Origin: REEB95 sp050729835
GTDB lineage: Bacteria; Pseudomonadota; Alphaproteobacteria; ATCC43930; CGMCC-115725
Direction of reading: 5' to 3'
Assembly: GCA_050729835.1 (NCBI GenBank)
Contig: JBOHLS010000010.1
Coordinates: forward strand, 1-64,000
Length of the DNA: 64,000 bases
Shown here piece after piece: positions 6,130 to 13,937 of this stretch. Position 1 is the first letter of the stretch, and each line of letters starts with the position of its first letter. Both the position numbers and the translations under genes were made by a program. The notes below the pieces were generated by a model. The model ran no database searches, was not told the DNA's origin, and worked only from the letters and a program-made list of their open reading frames with translations.

Positions 6130-7815
6130 CTAGGAGGCGATGCCGGCGGCGTGGGCGTGGCTGTTGCGCAGCCACGGTTTCTCGAGCGTCGGCGCGCCGA
6201 AGAAGTAGCCCTGGAGAAACTCGACGCCTTCCTGGCGGAGGATTTCGGCCTCCTCGGCCTTCTCGATCCATTCGGCGACGATCGTCAGATTGAGGCCCTT
6301 GGCCAATCCCACGAGGTGGCGTAGGAAAATCTGGTTCTCGGCGTTGGTCGCGAGGTTGCGCACGAACGAGCCGTCGATCTTGACGGTGTCGACCGCGAGC
6401 TGCTGCAAGTGGCGGAGCGAGGTGAACCCGGCGCCGAAATCGTCGAGCGCCACGCGGCAGCCGAGATCGCGCAGCGTGCGCACGAAGCGCGCGCTTTCGG
6501 CGATGTCGTGTAACGCCGCGGTCTCGGTGATCTCGACCACTAGGCGGCTCGCCACGTTGGGCTGGTTCTTGAGGATCGACGAGACGGCGCGCAGCCACGA
6601 GCGGTCGGTCGCGGTCAGGCCCGAGATGTTGAAGCCGAGCGTGACCGAGGGATGCTCGGCGACTTCCTGCACCACCTTTTCCAGCACGTGACGGTCGATC
6701 AGGCGGATGAAGCCCAGCTGCTCGATCGCGGCGACAAAATCGCCGGCTGGGACGATCTTGCCGTCCTCGCTGATCATGCGCAGCAGGCACTCGCTGAAAT
6801 CGATTTCGCCGGTCTCGGCCGAGACCACCGGCTGATAGGCGAAGACCAGGCGATTCTCCTTGAGCGCGCGCTGCACGCGCTCGCCCAGCGCCAGGCCGTG
6901 ACGGTGACGGCGGCGCTGCTCCTCGCTCAGGCGATAGGGTACGAAACAGTCGCGGCCGGCGCGCTTGGCCTCGGCGAGCGCGGTCTCGGCCAGTGCCATG
7001 GTGTCGTGCGAGGTCTTGGCCTGCTCGGGGAAGACGGCGGAGCCGACCGACACGGTCGCATAGACCGGGCCGGCGGCTGTGTCGATCGGAACCTGGCTGA
7101 CGCTGCTCAGAATCTTTTCCGCGGCGACGGCGACGTTCTGCTCGGCGCAATCGGCGAGGACGATGCCGAAGCGGTCGCCGCCGACCCGGCCGACGACGTC
7201 GCTGACGCGCAGGCAGCGGTCGAGCCGCTGGCCGACCTCGATGATGACGCTGTCGGCCGCCTTGTAGCCGTAGGCGTCGTTGATGGTGCCGAGCTTGTCG
7301 ATGCCGACCGCGAGATAGGCGCCGGACGAGCCCGAGCGCGCGCTGCCGGCGATGATCTGGTCGAGCGCCTCGCGCAGGCGCTTCTTGTTGAAGTGGCCGG
7401 TGAGCTCGTCGTAATGCGCCAGCTGCTCGAGCCGCTGCTCGACCGCCTTGCGCGAGGTGACGAGGCGGAGCACGCCCTTGACGCGCGCAAGCTTGCCGCG
7501 CGCGCTCTCGGCCGAGCCGCGGTCGTGCACCCAGGCGTAATCGCCGTTGTCGAGGCGGACGCGGTATTCGCAATCGAAATTCCCGCCGCGCTGGACGTGC
7601 GCGGCGAGGCGCTGCTCGCGCAGCGGCAAGTCGTCGGCATGGATGCGCTTGGCGAAAGCCTTGCCGGTCGGCACCAGCGACAGAGTCAGGCCCTCGATGG
7701 CGCCGTGCCATTCGAAGGCGTCGCCGGCGGCATCCCATATATAGGCAACGTCACCCGCGGCCGCGAGCGCGGCGAGCACCGCCTCTTCCTCAGTCTTCCG
7801 AGATTTTCCCGTCAT
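6130..7815 (-). CDS. PAS-GGDEF-EAL cyclic-di-GMP protein, probable phosphodiesterase
   Basis: This is a 561-residue cytoplasmic protein. A PAS-like fold spans about residues 20-120, a GGDEF-type domain about 130-290 and an EAL domain about 305-545. The GGDEF signature is GGDRF (212-216), lacking the catalytic acidic pair, so cyclase activity is unlikely. The EAL motif reads ECLLR (342-346), keeping the metal-binding Glu. FNIS, EITE, LDDFGAG and VKIDGSF are all present, and YFFGAP ends the domain, so c-di-GMP hydrolysis is plausible. No membrane segment is seen. It could sense a ligand through PAS and act on motility or PHA/biofilm control. It is convergent with phaR and monocistronic. Confidence 0.88.
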   Translation of the reverse strand: MTGKSRKTEEEAVLAALAAAGDVAYIWDAAGDAFEWHGAIEGLTLSLVPTGKAFAKRIHADDLPLREQRLAAHVQRGGNFDCEYRVRLDNGDYAWVHDRGSAESARGKLARVKGVLRLVTSRKAVEQRLEQLAHYDELTGHFNKKRLREALDQIIAGSARSGSSGAYLAVGIDKLGTINDAYGYKAADSVIIEVGQRLDRCLRVSDVVGRVGGDRFGIVLADCAEQNVAVAAEKILSSVSQVPIDTAAGPVYATVSVGSAVFPEQAKTSHDTMALAETALAEAKRAGRDCFVPYRLSEEQRRRHRHGLALGERVQRALKENRLVFAYQPVVSAETGEIDFSECLLRMISEDGKIVPAGDFVAAIEQLGFIRLIDRHVLEKVVQEVAEHPSVTLGFNISGLTATDRSWLRAVSSILKNQPNVASRLVVEITETAALHDIAESARFVRTLRDLGCRVALDDFGAGFTSLRHLQQLAVDTVKIDGSFVRNLATNAENQIFLRHLVGLAKGLNLTIVAEWIEKAEEAEILRQEGVEFLQGYFFGAPTLEKPWLRNSHAHAAGIAS

Positions 7816-7941
7816 ACGAACGATTTAGCTTCAACATGCGACCCACCCGGCCGCGCGTTCGTATCATCGTTTGGAATGCTGAAAGAACGATTTACGTTCT
7901 GAATTTGTCTCAACTTTTAAAAAACTATGAACGCCGCGCCT

Positions 7942-8760
7942 TCAGGCGCTGCGACGCGCCTCGGCGGGGGTGTGCGCGGCGAGGAACGGCAGCACCGCAT
8001 GGTTGAACTCGCGCGGGAACACGATGTTGAAGCAATGTCCGCCTTGCGCCAGGAACTTGGCCTCGGCGCCAGGAATGGCGCGGCTGAGCTCCTCCGAGAA
8101 ATAGGCCGGCGTGACGATGTCGTCCTGAGCCGCGATCACCATCGTGGGCGTGCGGATGCGGCCGAGATCCGCCGTGCGATCGAAAGCGAGGATGGCGTCG
8201 ATCCGGCTCAGCATGATCTCGGGCGCGGAGAACGTCGCCAGCATCTGAGCCTCGACTTGGCGCATCTTCTCGTTGTTCCGCGCCAGGTAGAACGGCGGAT
8301 AGAGGAAGAGCGACGCCGCCTGCACGTAGCTCGCGGGACCGTTGCGCGCCAGGGTCTCGCGCCGCAGCGCGAACAGGCGGCGGAAATAGGCGTCGGCCTT
8401 GGTCCAGCTCGCGGCGATGACGATGCTGGCGAGGCGCTGCGGATGGTCGAGCGCCAGAATCTGACAGATCGCGCCGCCGGTCGAATGGCCGACGACATGC
8501 GCCTTGGCGATGTCGAGCTCATCCATGAGCGCGATCACGTCGGTTGCCATGCGTTCGACGCTGTAGGGGCTCTTGTCGTGGTCGCTCTGGCCGATACCGC
8601 GGTGATCGAACGTCACCGCGTCGAACGACTTGGCGAAAACCGGCATCTGCTCGCGCCAGTGACTGGCATTGCCGCCGAGGCCGGTAACCAGCAGCACCGG
8701 AAATCCGCTGCCGGCGCGCTCGTAATAGAGATGGCAGTCGCCGATCGAAACCCGCGGCAT
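7942..8760 (-). CDS. alpha/beta-fold hydrolase, RutD/PcaD-like
   Basis: This 272-residue enzyme starts at 8760, where the complement shows AGGAAGG before the ATG; the frame is open further up but without hydrolase sequence. The nucleophile elbow is GHSTGG with Ser93, the acid is in AAQDDIVTP and the histidine in QGGHCFNI. An oxyanion-type GLGGNASHW is at about residue 28. The cap-like stretch SWTKADAYFRRLF is typical of RutD and enol-lactonase relatives. Substrate is unknown. It is divergent from the MucR/cold-shock fusion at 9150, with a 389-base AT-rich-centred gap between them. Confidence 0.8.
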   Translation of the reverse strand: MPRVSIGDCHLYYERAGSGFPVLLVTGLGGNASHWREQMPVFAKSFDAVTFDHRGIGQSDHDKSPYSVERMATDVIALMDELDIAKAHVVGHSTGGAICQILALDHPQRLASIVIAASWTKADAYFRRLFALRRETLARNGPASYVQAASLFLYPPFYLARNNEKMRQVEAQMLATFSAPEIMLSRIDAILAFDRTADLGRIRTPTMVIAAQDDIVTPAYFSEELSRAIPGAEAKFLAQGGHCFNIVFPREFNHAVLPFLAAHTPAEARRSA

Positions 8761-9149
8761 GGAACCTTCCTGCGGCTGTCGCTGCGACGTGCCGCTGATG
8801 GCGCTGGTATCATCCGCACCGGCCACTGTCAAACCCGCGAGTCGCTGGCTGCTGCGCAGCCCACGCATGGATCGAACGCGCGCCAGACACAGCATGATCA
8901 CGACGCCGCCGGCAGACCGCGGGTATGATCGCAGCGATATTTCCAAAATTTCCCAAAACTTAACTTATCCACTGTGGCGCGCACCAGGCTCAACGCACAG
9001 TTTGCCAAAGGTCGGCGACATGCTATGAGAGATTGCCTGCCTGGACGGCGGATGCGATCCAAATCGGTCCCGCTTGTCCTGCCTAATTCTTCGCTTGCCG
9101 CCGTCACCCGGCGGCCGTTCCAGTTCATAGGTGAATACAGGGGACGACG
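8761..9149. other. divergent intergenic region with an AT-rich core
   Basis: This gap separates the alpha/beta hydrolase from the MucR/cold-shock fusion. No gene is seen in it. The segment 8936-8975 (ATATTTCCAAAATTTCCC and onward) is strikingly AT-rich for this genome and probably contains the promoters. MucR-type proteins prefer such AT-rich tracts, so self-control of the downstream gene is an attractive guess. Confidence 0.45.
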
Positions 9150-9839
9150 ATGTCTTCTGCGACGGCGAACACCGCCCGCATGATCGCCAAGCTGCTGGCC
9201 GAAAGGCCAACCGCGCAAAAAGAGATTCCGCACCTGATCGACGTCGTGCACCGCACGCTGGCGAAACTGAACGATCCGCGACCGGCCGACGAGACCGCGC
9301 CGGCCGCGGCCGAGGTCGCGTCCGCCGCGCCCAAGCGCCGCGGCCGCAAGCTGCGCGCCGCCGAACCGGTCGCGGTTACGCCGGCAGAAGAGAAGCCGGC
9401 ACCGCCGCCGGCGCCGACTCTGGTGCGCCGCGCCGAGATCAAAGAACCGGTTGAAGTCGCGCTGCTCGCGCCGCCGCCGAGCCGCGACCGCACGACACGC
9501 GGCGTTGTCCGCTGGTTCGATCCGCAGAGCCGCCGTGGCGCGCTGCGCCTGCAGGGCGTCAGCGGCGATCTGCCGTTCGAGCCGCCGCTGCTCGAGCGCA
9601 GCAACATCACCCGGCTGTTCAAGGGCCAGGAAGTCGAAGCCGAGCTCGGCGGCACGCCCGAGATGCCGCAGTTGGTCGGCTTCCGCCTGCTCGCCGCCGG
9701 ACCGGCAGCGCACGTCAACCCCGGCATGGTACGCGCGCGCCAGCAGAAGCCGGTGATGGTCGAACTCAAGCGCGAAGCGCTGAAGCGCGCCGCTGCGCGC
9801 GACGCCGCCGAGGCGCTGCTGCCCGATCGCCGCGACTGA
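9150..9839 (+). CDS. MucR-type N-terminal domain fused to a diverged cold-shock domain
   Basis: This 229-residue protein appears to have three parts. Residues 8-41 (ARMIAKLLAERPTAQKEIPH and onward) match the N-terminal oligomerisation region of MucR/Ros regulators. Residues 63-68 (KRRGRK) in a Pro/Ala-rich linker resemble an AT-hook. Residues about 118-185 align with a cold-shock domain: GVVRWFDPQSRRGALRL against GTVKWFNAQKGYGFI, and DLPFEPPLLERSNITRLFKG against DVFVHISALESAGIGSLNEG. The RNP1 aromatics are lost. The Cys/His zinc finger of MucR is absent. A nucleic-acid-binding regulator is likely. The next gene starts 24 bases downstream. Confidence 0.65.
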   Translation: MSSATANTARMIAKLLAERPTAQKEIPHLIDVVHRTLAKLNDPRPADETAPAAAEVASAAPKRRGRKLRAAEPVAVTPAEEKPAPPPAPTLVRRAEIKEPVEVALLAPPPSRDRTTRGVVRWFDPQSRRGALRLQGVSGDLPFEPPLLERSNITRLFKGQEVEAELGGTPEMPQLVGFRLLAAGPAAHVNPGMVRARQQKPVMVELKREALKRAAARDAAEALLPDRRD

Positions 9840-9863
9840 CGCCGGCGCCGGATCGAGAGACGC

Positions 9864-10556
9864 GTGCCGGAGATCGCCCTCATCGTCGGCGCCGGCAGCG
9901 GTTTGAGCGCCGCCCTCGCCCGGCTCTTCGCGAAAGAAGGCATGCGCGTCGCGTTGATGGCGCGCGACGCCGCCAAGCTCGCCAATTTGTGCGCCGCCAC
10001 CGGCGCCCGCGCCTATGCCGGCGACGCGACACGGCCGGACGACGTCGAAGCCGTCTTCAAGCGGGTCGAGAACGAGCTCGGCGCACCCGACCTCGTGGTC
10101 TACAACGCCGGACAGCGGGTGCGCGGCAGCATCGTCGAGGTCGACGCCATAGCCGTGCAGCAGTCGCTGATGAGCTGCGCCTATGGCGGCTTTCTGGTGG
10201 CGCAGCATGCGGCGCGCGCGATGCTCGCCATGGGCCGCGGCACGCTGCTCTTCACCGGCGCCTCGGCCAGCGTCAAGGGCTACCCGAGGTCGGCTCCCTT
10301 CGCTATGGGAAAATTCGCGCTGCGCGGCCTCTCCCAGGCTCTCGCCCGCGAGCTGCAACCGCAGAATATCCATGTCGCCCACGTCGTGATCGACGGCGGC
10401 ATCCGTCGCGTCGGCGATCCGCGCGCCGCCGGAAGCGGCGACGACGGCATGCTCGAACCCGATGCCATCGCGCAAACCTACCTTCAGCTGCACCGCCAGC
10501 ACCGCAGCGCCTGGGGCTGGGAGATCGAGCTCAGGCCCTGGCGCGAGACCTTCTGA
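9864..10556 (+). CDS. short-chain dehydrogenase/reductase with Phe in place of the catalytic Tyr
   Basis: This 230-residue Rossmann-fold protein starts at GTG. The nucleotide-binding stretch is IVGAGSGLSAALARLFAKEG (about residues 7-26) and NAG is at 81-83. The YxxxK active site reads FAMGK (Phe146, Lys150), so the usual catalytic tyrosine is missing. A subgroup of SDRs shares this change together with the following HVAHVVIDGGI stretch, so it is probably a family trait. It lies 24 bases after the MucR/cold-shock fusion and just before a Rieske oxygenase. Confidence 0.82.
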   Translation: MPEIALIVGAGSGLSAALARLFAKEGMRVALMARDAAKLANLCAATGARAYAGDATRPDDVEAVFKRVENELGAPDLVVYNAGQRVRGSIVEVDAIAVQQSLMSCAYGGFLVAQHAARAMLAMGRGTLLFTGASASVKGYPRSAPFAMGKFALRGLSQALARELQPQNIHVAHVVIDGGIRRVGDPRAAGSGDDGMLEPDAIAQTYLQLHRQHRSAWGWEIELRPWRETF

Positions 10557-10600
10557 CGCCGGGGCGTGAGCCGGCGCGCCGGATCGTGTAGAATCGGCCG

Positions 10601-11887
10601 ATGCTCAAGCCCGAGCTCAACGAGCTGCTGACCCGGACCGGCGCCGGCACCGCCATGGGCCGGATGTTCCGCAGCTATTGGATTCCGGCGCTGCTCGCCG
10701 ACGAATTGCCGGACAACGACGGGCCGCCGGTGCGCGTTGCGCTGCTCGGCGAGCGCTTGCTGGCGTTGCGCGACACGTCCGGCCGCATGGGGCTGATCGA
10801 GGAATTCTGCGCCCATCGCCGCACCTCGCTGTGGTTCGGCCGCAACGAAGCGGGCGGCATCCGCTGCGCCTATCACGGGTGGAAATACGACGTGACCGGG
10901 CAATGCGTCGAAGTGCCGTCGGAAGGCGCCGAGACCGGCTTTTGCCGGCGCATCAAGCTCGCTTCGTATCCGCTCGTCGCTCGCGGCGGAATCCTGTGGA
11001 CCTATATGGGGCCGGCCGACAAGCAACCGCCCCTGCCCGAATACGAGTTCGCGCTGGTAACGCCCGAGCAACGCTTCGTCTCTAAGCGTCTGCAGGAATG
11101 CAGCTGGCTGCAAGCGCTCGAAGGCGGCATCGATTCGAGCCATGTCTCATTTCTGCATCGCGCCGCGCTACAAACCGATCCGCTGTTCAAGGGGTCGAAA
11201 GGCAATCAGTATAACCTCGACGATGCCAAGCCGCATTTCGAGGTCGCTGAGGCGCCCGGCGGCTTGTTCATCGGCGCGCGCCGCAAGGCCGAAAACGGCA
11301 ACTGGTACTGGCGGATCACGCCCTGGGTAATGCCCTGCTACACCATTGTGCCGCCGCGCGCCGATCATCCGGTGCACGGGCACTTCTGGATTCCCATCGA
11401 CGACGAGCATTGTTGGACGTGGAGCTTCGACTTCCACCCGACGCGCGCGTTGACCAGAGACGAGACGCAAGCGATGCGTGACGGCAAAGGCGTGCACGTG
11501 ACCTATGTCCCCGGCACCTACCGGCCGCACGCCAACAAGGACAACGACTATCTGATGAATCGCGCGGCGCAGAAGGCCGGCCGCAGCTTCAGTGGCATCG
11601 AGGGCATCGCCATGCAGGACGCCAGCCTGCAGGAGAGCATGGGACCGATCGTCGATCGCAGCCGGGAGAACCTGGTCTCGACCGACAACGGCATCATCAT
11701 GGCGCGCAACCGCCTGCTCAAGGCCCTGCGGGCCCTCGCCGAACAGGGCGTCGTGCCGCCCGGCGTCGACCCGGCGCACCACCACGTGCGTTCGGCGGCC
11801 GTCGTGTTACCCGACGCGAAAACCTTTCTGCCGGCGGCCGCCAAAGCCCTCGCCGCGCGTCTTGGCATGCCGCACGCTTCGGTCTGA
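10601..11887 (+). CDS. Rieske non-heme iron oxygenase, large subunit (phthalate-dioxygenase-like)
   Basis: This 428-residue protein has a Rieske [2Fe-2S] site: Cys70-x-His72 (CAHRR) and Cys89-x2-His92 (CAYHGW). The mononuclear iron site is suggested by DSSHVSFLHR with His181 and His186. Length and order match alpha subunits of phthalate 4,5-dioxygenase-type ring-hydroxylating or demethylating enzymes. No reductase partner is adjacent, so electrons must come from elsewhere. The substrate is probably an aromatic acid or ether. The gene follows the SDR by 44 bases and may be co-transcribed. Confidence 0.88.
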   Translation: MLKPELNELLTRTGAGTAMGRMFRSYWIPALLADELPDNDGPPVRVALLGERLLALRDTSGRMGLIEEFCAHRRTSLWFGRNEAGGIRCAYHGWKYDVTGQCVEVPSEGAETGFCRRIKLASYPLVARGGILWTYMGPADKQPPLPEYEFALVTPEQRFVSKRLQECSWLQALEGGIDSSHVSFLHRAALQTDPLFKGSKGNQYNLDDAKPHFEVAEAPGGLFIGARRKAENGNWYWRITPWVMPCYTIVPPRADHPVHGHFWIPIDDEHCWTWSFDFHPTRALTRDETQAMRDGKGVHVTYVPGTYRPHANKDNDYLMNRAAQKAGRSFSGIEGIAMQDASLQESMGPIVDRSRENLVSTDNGIIMARNRLLKALRALAEQGVVPPGVDPAHHHVRSAAVVLPDAKTFLPAAAKALAARLGMPHASV

Positions 11888-11908
11888 CCTGGCGGCGTGC
11901 CGCGCCGA

Positions 11909-12850
11909 TCAGGCATCGACGTGGTTGAGCTCGATCATCACGGTCGACGTCAGTACCCGTCCCATGGGACCGGGCTCCGGCAGCGCCAGATTGAGATAGC
12001 GAACGTGCCGGTCGTCGATCGTGCCGACGAGCTCGTTATAATTCGGCCCGTCGCGTCGCGTCCGAAGAATTCGCGCGTGCAGCATCATGGCATAGTCGGT
12101 ATCGGCACGCGCGAGGACGTTCATCCCGACCAGCAACGACGTGTCGAAACCGAATCCCGTCGCGACATGATGGGAGACGACTTCATCGTGACTCACGCCG
12201 AAGAGATTGCTGGTCGTGAACGCGCCCAGCTTCGCCGCGGCATGAATGAGTTGATGCGGCGCCTTGCGGTGGACGGACATCAATTCACCGAGCAGGGGAT
12301 CTGAAATTTGATCGAGCGGCAACGGCTTCACCATCCATGGACGACGCGTAATGCGCAGAATGAAGGCAATGCGTGTGATAGCCGCCGCTGCCGCTGCCGC
12401 GCTCGTATGATCTGCTTCGATCCACTGCTGATCCATATGAACCAGGCGGCGAACGCGCCTGATACGATCGGCGCAATCGTCAAGCCACTCGTGGATGCGT
12501 TCGGCAGCAAGCGGCGCCACGCGCCGACCATCGTGCCGGACCACGACCGTACAATCGGCGCGTTCGGTGACCGCGATCCAACCCAGCACGCGCATGGCAT
12601 AAGCGGCCAGATCGCCTGAGCTCAGCGGCAACCCCAATGTCCGGTGGACATAAACCACATGCCCCGAAGCTGCGGCCGCTATTTCGCCTTCGGCGGTGAT
12701 CCAGCTGTGGCGATCGCTGTCGCCGGCATCGGCGGCCCGCATGCGGCGCATGAGAACACGAATCAGTTCAAGCGCCTTCTCTTCGCTGCCAACATGCGAA
12801 TCTTCGCCAGGCAATAAGCTCTCGAAAATGTCATGCAAAAAAACCGGCAT
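11909..12850 (-). CDS. PAS-like protein, probable C-terminal part of a split HTH regulator
   Basis: The 313-residue stretch from ATG 12850 begins MPVFLHDIFESLLPGEDS and ends with a region (NYNELVGTIDDRHVRYLNLA) that looks like a PAS-type sensor fold. It overlaps the HTH gene at 12831-13043 by 20 bases in the +1 frame. Joining the two at a run of seven A (seven T in the transcript) gives one continuous HTH-plus-sensor protein. The break may be a frameshift mutation, an assembly error, transcriptional slippage or real separation. I do not recognise the family by name. It is convergent with the Rieske gene. Confidence 0.6.
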   Translation of the reverse strand: MPVFLHDIFESLLPGEDSHVGSEEKALELIRVLMRRMRAADAGDSDRHSWITAEGEIAAAASGHVVYVHRTLGLPLSSGDLAAYAMRVLGWIAVTERADCTVVVRHDGRRVAPLAAERIHEWLDDCADRIRRVRRLVHMDQQWIEADHTSAAAAAAAITRIAFILRITRRPWMVKPLPLDQISDPLLGELMSVHRKAPHQLIHAAAKLGAFTTSNLFGVSHDEVVSHHVATGFGFDTSLLVGMNVLARADTDYAMMLHARILRTRRDGPNYNELVGTIDDRHVRYLNLALPEPGPMGRVLTSTVMIELNHVDA

Positions 12851-13043
12851 CGCCGCGATCGGCGAAAAACCGTGCGATGCGATAGAGGTCGTCGCCGGCA
12901 ATGCGGGTCTCGCCGCGCCACCAGCGCGCAACGGTATTCTCCGAACGCCCGATCATCCCCGCGATCTGCTTGAGATGCAGAGGCGCGTTCGGAAACAGGC
13001 GCCGTCGTAGCGCCTCCTGAAAATTCGACTGAAAGTCCCCCAT
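12831..13043 (-). CDS. helix-turn-helix DNA-binding domain protein, N-terminal part of a split gene
   Basis: This 70-residue product begins MGDFQSNFQEALRRRLF and contains a clear HTH: LKQIAGMIGRSENTVARWWR, followed by GDDLYRIARFFADRGDAGFF. The ATG at 13043 has GGAAGC upstream; a GTG at 13073 is an alternative. The frame stops directly after seven T (12837-12843, complement). The next frame carries the rest of what looks like one regulator. On its own it would be a DNA-binding domain without a sensor. Confidence 0.62.
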   Translation of the reverse strand: MGDFQSNFQEALRRRLFPNAPLHLKQIAGMIGRSENTVARWWRGETRIAGDDLYRIARFFADRGDAGFFA

Positions 13044-13279
13044 CCACGCTTCCAAAGCTGTCGAGCGGGACACCAGAACTGTCCCGAATATTACGCATTT
13101 TTATCGATCATGCATACTCTAGCACACCAAGCCTGCCGAGCGCGCGATGCCGTAAAACCCTGCCCTGAGGCGGATGGCAGCCGTTGCCAGCCGCGGCAGT
13201 TTGCGCGCGCTTTTGGAGGTCTGTCAGCACCAGAGACACTCCGGGAAACGCCCGATATCCAATCCAGACGCGGAATGCC

Positions 13280-13768
13280 ATGTCCTCGCTGACAACCGCT
13301 CCGCCGGTCATCGCCGATCCTTTGCTCCGTCGTCTCTATCAATACTGGGACCACGAGCGCGGCAATCACCCGATGCCGACGCGGGACAGCGTCGACCCGA
13401 TCAAGATGCGCTACATCCTCGGCCATTTGGCGCTGATCGACGTCATCGGCGGCCGAGGAGGCTTTCGCATCCGCCTTCACGGCACCGAGCTTGTCTCGCG
13501 GCTGGGCGACGACCTCACCGGCAAGACGCTGGACGAGCTGCCGTTTGCGGACCAGCGAAAGCTGGCCCTCGCCTGGTTTACCGCCGTGGCCGAGCAACGC
13601 GCGCCGCTGCACGAACACGTCGACCAAGTCGTCGATGGTTTTGCGCGCAACTTCGACGTGCTCGTGCTGCCGTACTCGACGCATAAAGCCGCCATCGACC
13701 TGATGCTGCTCGCCATCCGGTGCCGTACGCCCGACGCAGCCAAGCGGCCGTCGCAGTCAACCAAGTGA
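13280..13768 (+). CDS. PAS_5-family (PAS-fold) protein
   Basis: This 162-residue protein matches the small alphaproteobacterial PAS_5 pattern: LRRLYQYWDHERGNHPMPTR at the start, then DPIKMRYILGHLALIDVI, then RIRLHGTELVSRLGDDLTGK. These proteins are single sensory PAS folds with no output domain; the function is unknown. I chose ATG 13280; the frame is open to 13184 but the ribosome site there is no better. It is divergent from the HTH gene. A perfect 8-bp hairpin follows at 13771-13791. Confidence 0.75.
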   Translation: MSSLTTAPPVIADPLLRRLYQYWDHERGNHPMPTRDSVDPIKMRYILGHLALIDVIGGRGGFRIRLHGTELVSRLGDDLTGKTLDELPFADQRKLALAWFTAVAEQRAPLHEHVDQVVDGFARNFDVLVLPYSTHKAAIDLMLLAIRCRTPDAAKRPSQSTK

Positions 13769-13770
13769 GC

Positions 13771-13791
13771 GCATGAAACCAACTTTCATGC
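13771..13791. repeat. perfect 8-bp inverted repeat after the PAS_5 gene
   Basis: GCATGAAA (13771-13778) pairs with TTTCATGC (13784-13791) around CCAAC, three bases after the stop codon. It could mark the transcript end, but there is no T-run, so a protein operator is equally possible. Confidence 0.35.
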
Positions 13792-13937
13792 AGACAACAA
13801 CGACCGCGAATCCCGGGTGTGGAATGGGCCGGACTTGTGCCCCAAGCTGGCAGAGCGCACGACCGGTCGGCGCGGCGCTTCTCGACCCGGAGCCAGACGA
13901 GAACGCAATCGAATCAGGCTTCTGAGGCACCGAAACC

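Noticed and set aside
6104..7902. Long open frames on both strands across the GGDEF/EAL gene
   Set aside because: They are Arg/Ala/Pro-rich frame shadows of a high-GC gene; only the frame with PAS, GGDEF and EAL motifs is credible.
8936..8980. AT-rich stretch with TTATCCACT resembling one DnaA box, as a possible replication origin
   Set aside because: Only one box-like match, no cluster, and no origin-associated genes nearby; more likely a divergent promoter region.
12837..12843. Classical -1 ribosomal slippery site in the HTH gene
   Set aside because: The heptamer has the right register, but the -1 frame ends soon and carries no sensor domain; the continuation needs +1 (or loss of one base).
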